Shown in pieces: positions 62,760 through 64,000 of a stretch of 64,000 nt of DNA. Made by a program: the position numbers and the translations under genes. The notes under the pieces are model-generated. The model searched no databases and was not told the DNA's origin. It saw nothing but the letters and a program-made list of their open reading frames with translations. The stretch lies in NCBI RefSeq assembly GCF_007197555.1, contig NZ_CP041614.1, forward strand, positions 2,720,001-2,784,000. The letters run 5' to 3'. Each line of letters starts with the position of its first letter. Positions within the stretch are counted from its first letter, which is position 1. Source of the stretch: Shewanella psychropiezotolerans. GTDB lineage: Bacteria > Pseudomonadota > Gammaproteobacteria > Enterobacterales > Shewanellaceae.

Positions 62760-63110
62760 TTATAAAATCGCAAGAACATTTTCAGGAGGACGGCCGATAG
62801 CGGCCTTATCGTTGGCCAGCACTATGGGGCGTTCAAGCAGTTTAGGGGTATCGACGATAGCCTGAATGAGTTGTTCTTCAGTCAAGTTGGTGTTGGCTAA
62901 GTCTTGCTCTTTATATTCAGTCTCCTTGGTGCGCATTAATTCTCGCGCACTTAAACCCAGTTTAGTGAGTAAATCTTCAATTTCATTCTTGTTGAGAGGA
63001 AATTTCAGATACTCAACTATTTGGATTTCGCAATCTCTTTCCTCTAATAAAGCAAGGGTTTGACGGCTTTTAGAGCAGCGTGGGTTATGAATAATACTGA
63101 CCATAGTCAT
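62760..63110 (-). CDS. ArsC-like glutaredoxin-dependent reductase (YfgD family)
   Basis: This 116-residue protein has a thioredoxin-fold core and one key Cys12 in IIHNPRCSKSRQT. The Arg motif (RPIVLANDKAAIGRPPENVL) completes the anion site seen in ArsC proteins. Similarity to E. coli YfgD, beside bepA (yfgC), makes the YfgD family assignment better than a true detoxifying arsenate reductase. The start ATG at 63110 could also be the ATG two codons later (63104); neither has a strong ribosome site. Confidence 0.9.
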   Translation of the reverse strand: MTMVSIIHNPRCSKSRQTLALLEERDCEIQIVEYLKFPLNKNEIEDLLTKLGLSARELMRTKETEYKEQDLANTNLTEEQLIQAIVDTPKLLERPIVLANDKAAIGRPPENVLAIL

Positions 63111-63265
63111 AGGCTAATGTCCGAATGAAAATATTGCCGACATCATACTCGAAAAGGTGGCCAAAGTCACAATCAGAAAACATGGGTAATGGGTTAAATT
63201 GGGGTGTATCTTGGAGGAATTCACCATGATACCTGTGTGTACAAGGGAGATGATTGCCAGTGAAA

Positions 63266-63294
63266 GTCAGTGACCTCGACACAAGGTCACTGAC
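63266..63294. terminator. hairpin downstream of bepA
   Basis: GTCAGTGACC/GGTCACTGAC with a 9-base loop lies 12 bases after the bepA stop. The T-tract is poor, so it may be a rho-independent terminator of modest strength or another structure. Confidence 0.55.
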
Positions 63295-63306
63295 ATTATT
63301 AAACTG

Positions 63307-64000
63307 TTACTGAAGTGCCTCTATTGCCGACTTAGCCTGCTTGAATTGTCGAATTCTAGCCTCGATCCTGGCAAGTTGCAGCGGCTTTTCTTGGGACAAT
63401 CGATAAGCGAAATTAAGTTGGTCTATCGCGCCTTTATAATCTGCACCTAGCGCCATAGATTCTGCGTTGACAAAATGTTCCATCGCTTTATCGCCAGTCT
63501 TTTTATATGCATCGCTGAGCAAGAAGAAAGGCAACTGATTTTGTTTGTCTAAGAAGATGAGTTCCTCGAGCAAAGGGATGGCTTTCGTTGCCTTGTCTGC
63601 TTCAATATACACATGGGCCAAGTTAGTGTTAATTACCTGAGAAAATGGCTTAAGTTCATGTTGTTCCTCGAGAAACTTTATGGCTTCATCCGTTGCTTCT
63701 CGCTGCACTAATAGATCTGTCTTGGTATCGATATAAAATAGGTTGTTTCTATCTTCTTTTAACAAGTTATCGATAATTTCTTCGGACTCATCGAAGCGCT
63801 TAACTCTAAATAAGGCTAAAGCCTTACCGTAAAGGGCCGCATTTTTGAAAGTATAAGTTCTTTTTCTGAGCTGTTTGTCGAATAGGGCGAGGGCGGCTTC
63901 TTCACTGTAGCTGGAGAATCTGACCTGAATACGCGCCTTGGCTAATTGAAAGTCGATATTATCCGGCACATATTTGTGAGGATATTGAGCTGCCCTGTAA
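63307..64000 (-). CDS. bepA: BepA-like periplasmic chaperone/protease (partial, C-terminal TPR part)
   Basis: The frame is open from the right edge of the window (YRAAQYPHKYVPDNIDF...) to a stop at 63307, about 231 residues. It is made of TPR helices (YGKALALFRVKRFDESEEIIDNLL, NTNLAHVYIEADKATKAIPLLEELI, ALGADYKGAIDQLNFAYRLSQ), matching the C-terminal TPR half of BepA (YfgC). The M48 peptidase half with HExxH should lie beyond the window. BepA aids LptD assembly and degrades stalled outer-membrane proteins. It lies upstream of the ArsC-like gene as in E. coli (yfgC-yfgD). Confidence 0.9.
   Translation of the reverse strand, partial: YRAAQYPHKYVPDNIDFQLAKARIQVRFSSYSEEAALALFDKQLRKRTYTFKNAALYGKALALFRVKRFDESEEIIDNLLKEDRNNLFYIDTKTDLLVQREATDEAIKFLEEQHELKPFSQVINTNLAHVYIEADKATKAIPLLEELIFLDKQNQLPFFLLSDAYKKTGDKAMEHFVNAESMALGADYKGAIDQLNFAYRLSQEKPLQLARIEARIRQFKQAKSAIEALQ

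Noticed and set aside
63085..63282. 65-codon minus-strand frame overlapping the ArsC-like start
   Set aside because: It overlaps a real gene in another frame, has Pro/His/Tyr-rich composition unlike its neighbours and no homology I recognise.
1..64000. CRISPR arrays, rRNA genes, prophage or complete insertion sequences
   Set aside because: I saw no regularly spaced repeats, rRNA-like sequence, phage structural genes or transposase motifs in any frame.

Overview
This window is a stretch of a gammaproteobacterial chromosome, almost certainly Shewanella or a close marine relative. The evidence is gene content and order: a dedicated sortase cluster (pdsS/R/O, LPxTG target, class GN sortase), the run pyrD-zapC-rlmL-uup-DUF3466-rmf-fabA-lonH, the run uvrY-uvrC-pgsA followed by Gly/Cys/Leu tRNA genes, a 1612-residue NAD-glutamate dehydrogenase, and yeaG-yeaH-ycgB next to sodB/grxD. 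Base composition is moderate. I see no prophage, no intact transposase and no CRISPR array.

Layout. 1-5602: the proteobacterial dedicated sortase system, with a two-component pair on the minus strand diverging from an OmpA-like protein, a VIT/vWA LPxTG substrate and its sortase. 5614-10685 (minus): a diguanylate cyclase, then a seven-domain MCE protein (LetB/YebT) behind two half-length PqiA/LetA-type membrane proteins. 10901-17664: SOS-controlled yebG, msrC, proQ, prc (frame broken), pepN and a DUF2835 gene. 17990-24837: a four-gene module of DUF1302 outer-membrane protein, DUF1329 protein, YCF48-like protein and RND/MMPL transporter. 25103-41171: gdh, pyrD, zapC, rlmL, a thioredoxin-fold protein, uup, DUF3466, rmf, fabA and a Lon-like protease. 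41172-47251: a scarred region with a MITE-like repeat, tRNA-Ser, uvrY, uvrC, pgsA and tRNA-Gly/Cys/Leu, interspersed with decayed partial copies of tRNAs and of the uvrC 3' end and a dead response-regulator gene. 47252-50481: a pilin-like gene, an L,D-transpeptidase, MepK and rplY. 50544-60142: ycgB, yeaH, yeaG, sodB, grxD, uraA (broken), a DUF2066 protein and hda (broken). 60227-64000 (minus): a lipoprotein with an HExxH motif (broken), a DUF2069 protein, an ArsC-like reductase and the C-terminal part of BepA.

Two themes stand out. First, surface and envelope work dominates: sortase anchoring, MCE lipid transport, the RND module, L,D-transpeptidase plus MepK, Prc, BepA, and a DUF3466 protein with a C-terminal sorting-like tail. 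Second, four genes (prc, uraA, hda and the HExxH lipoprotein) are each interrupted by exactly one missing base in a short G/C homopolymer. This points to systematic homopolymer undercalling in the read data more than to four independent mutations, although real decay or slippage cannot be excluded from sequence alone.

Both window edges cut genes: pdsS is missing its C-terminal part on the left, and bepA its N-terminal part on the right.
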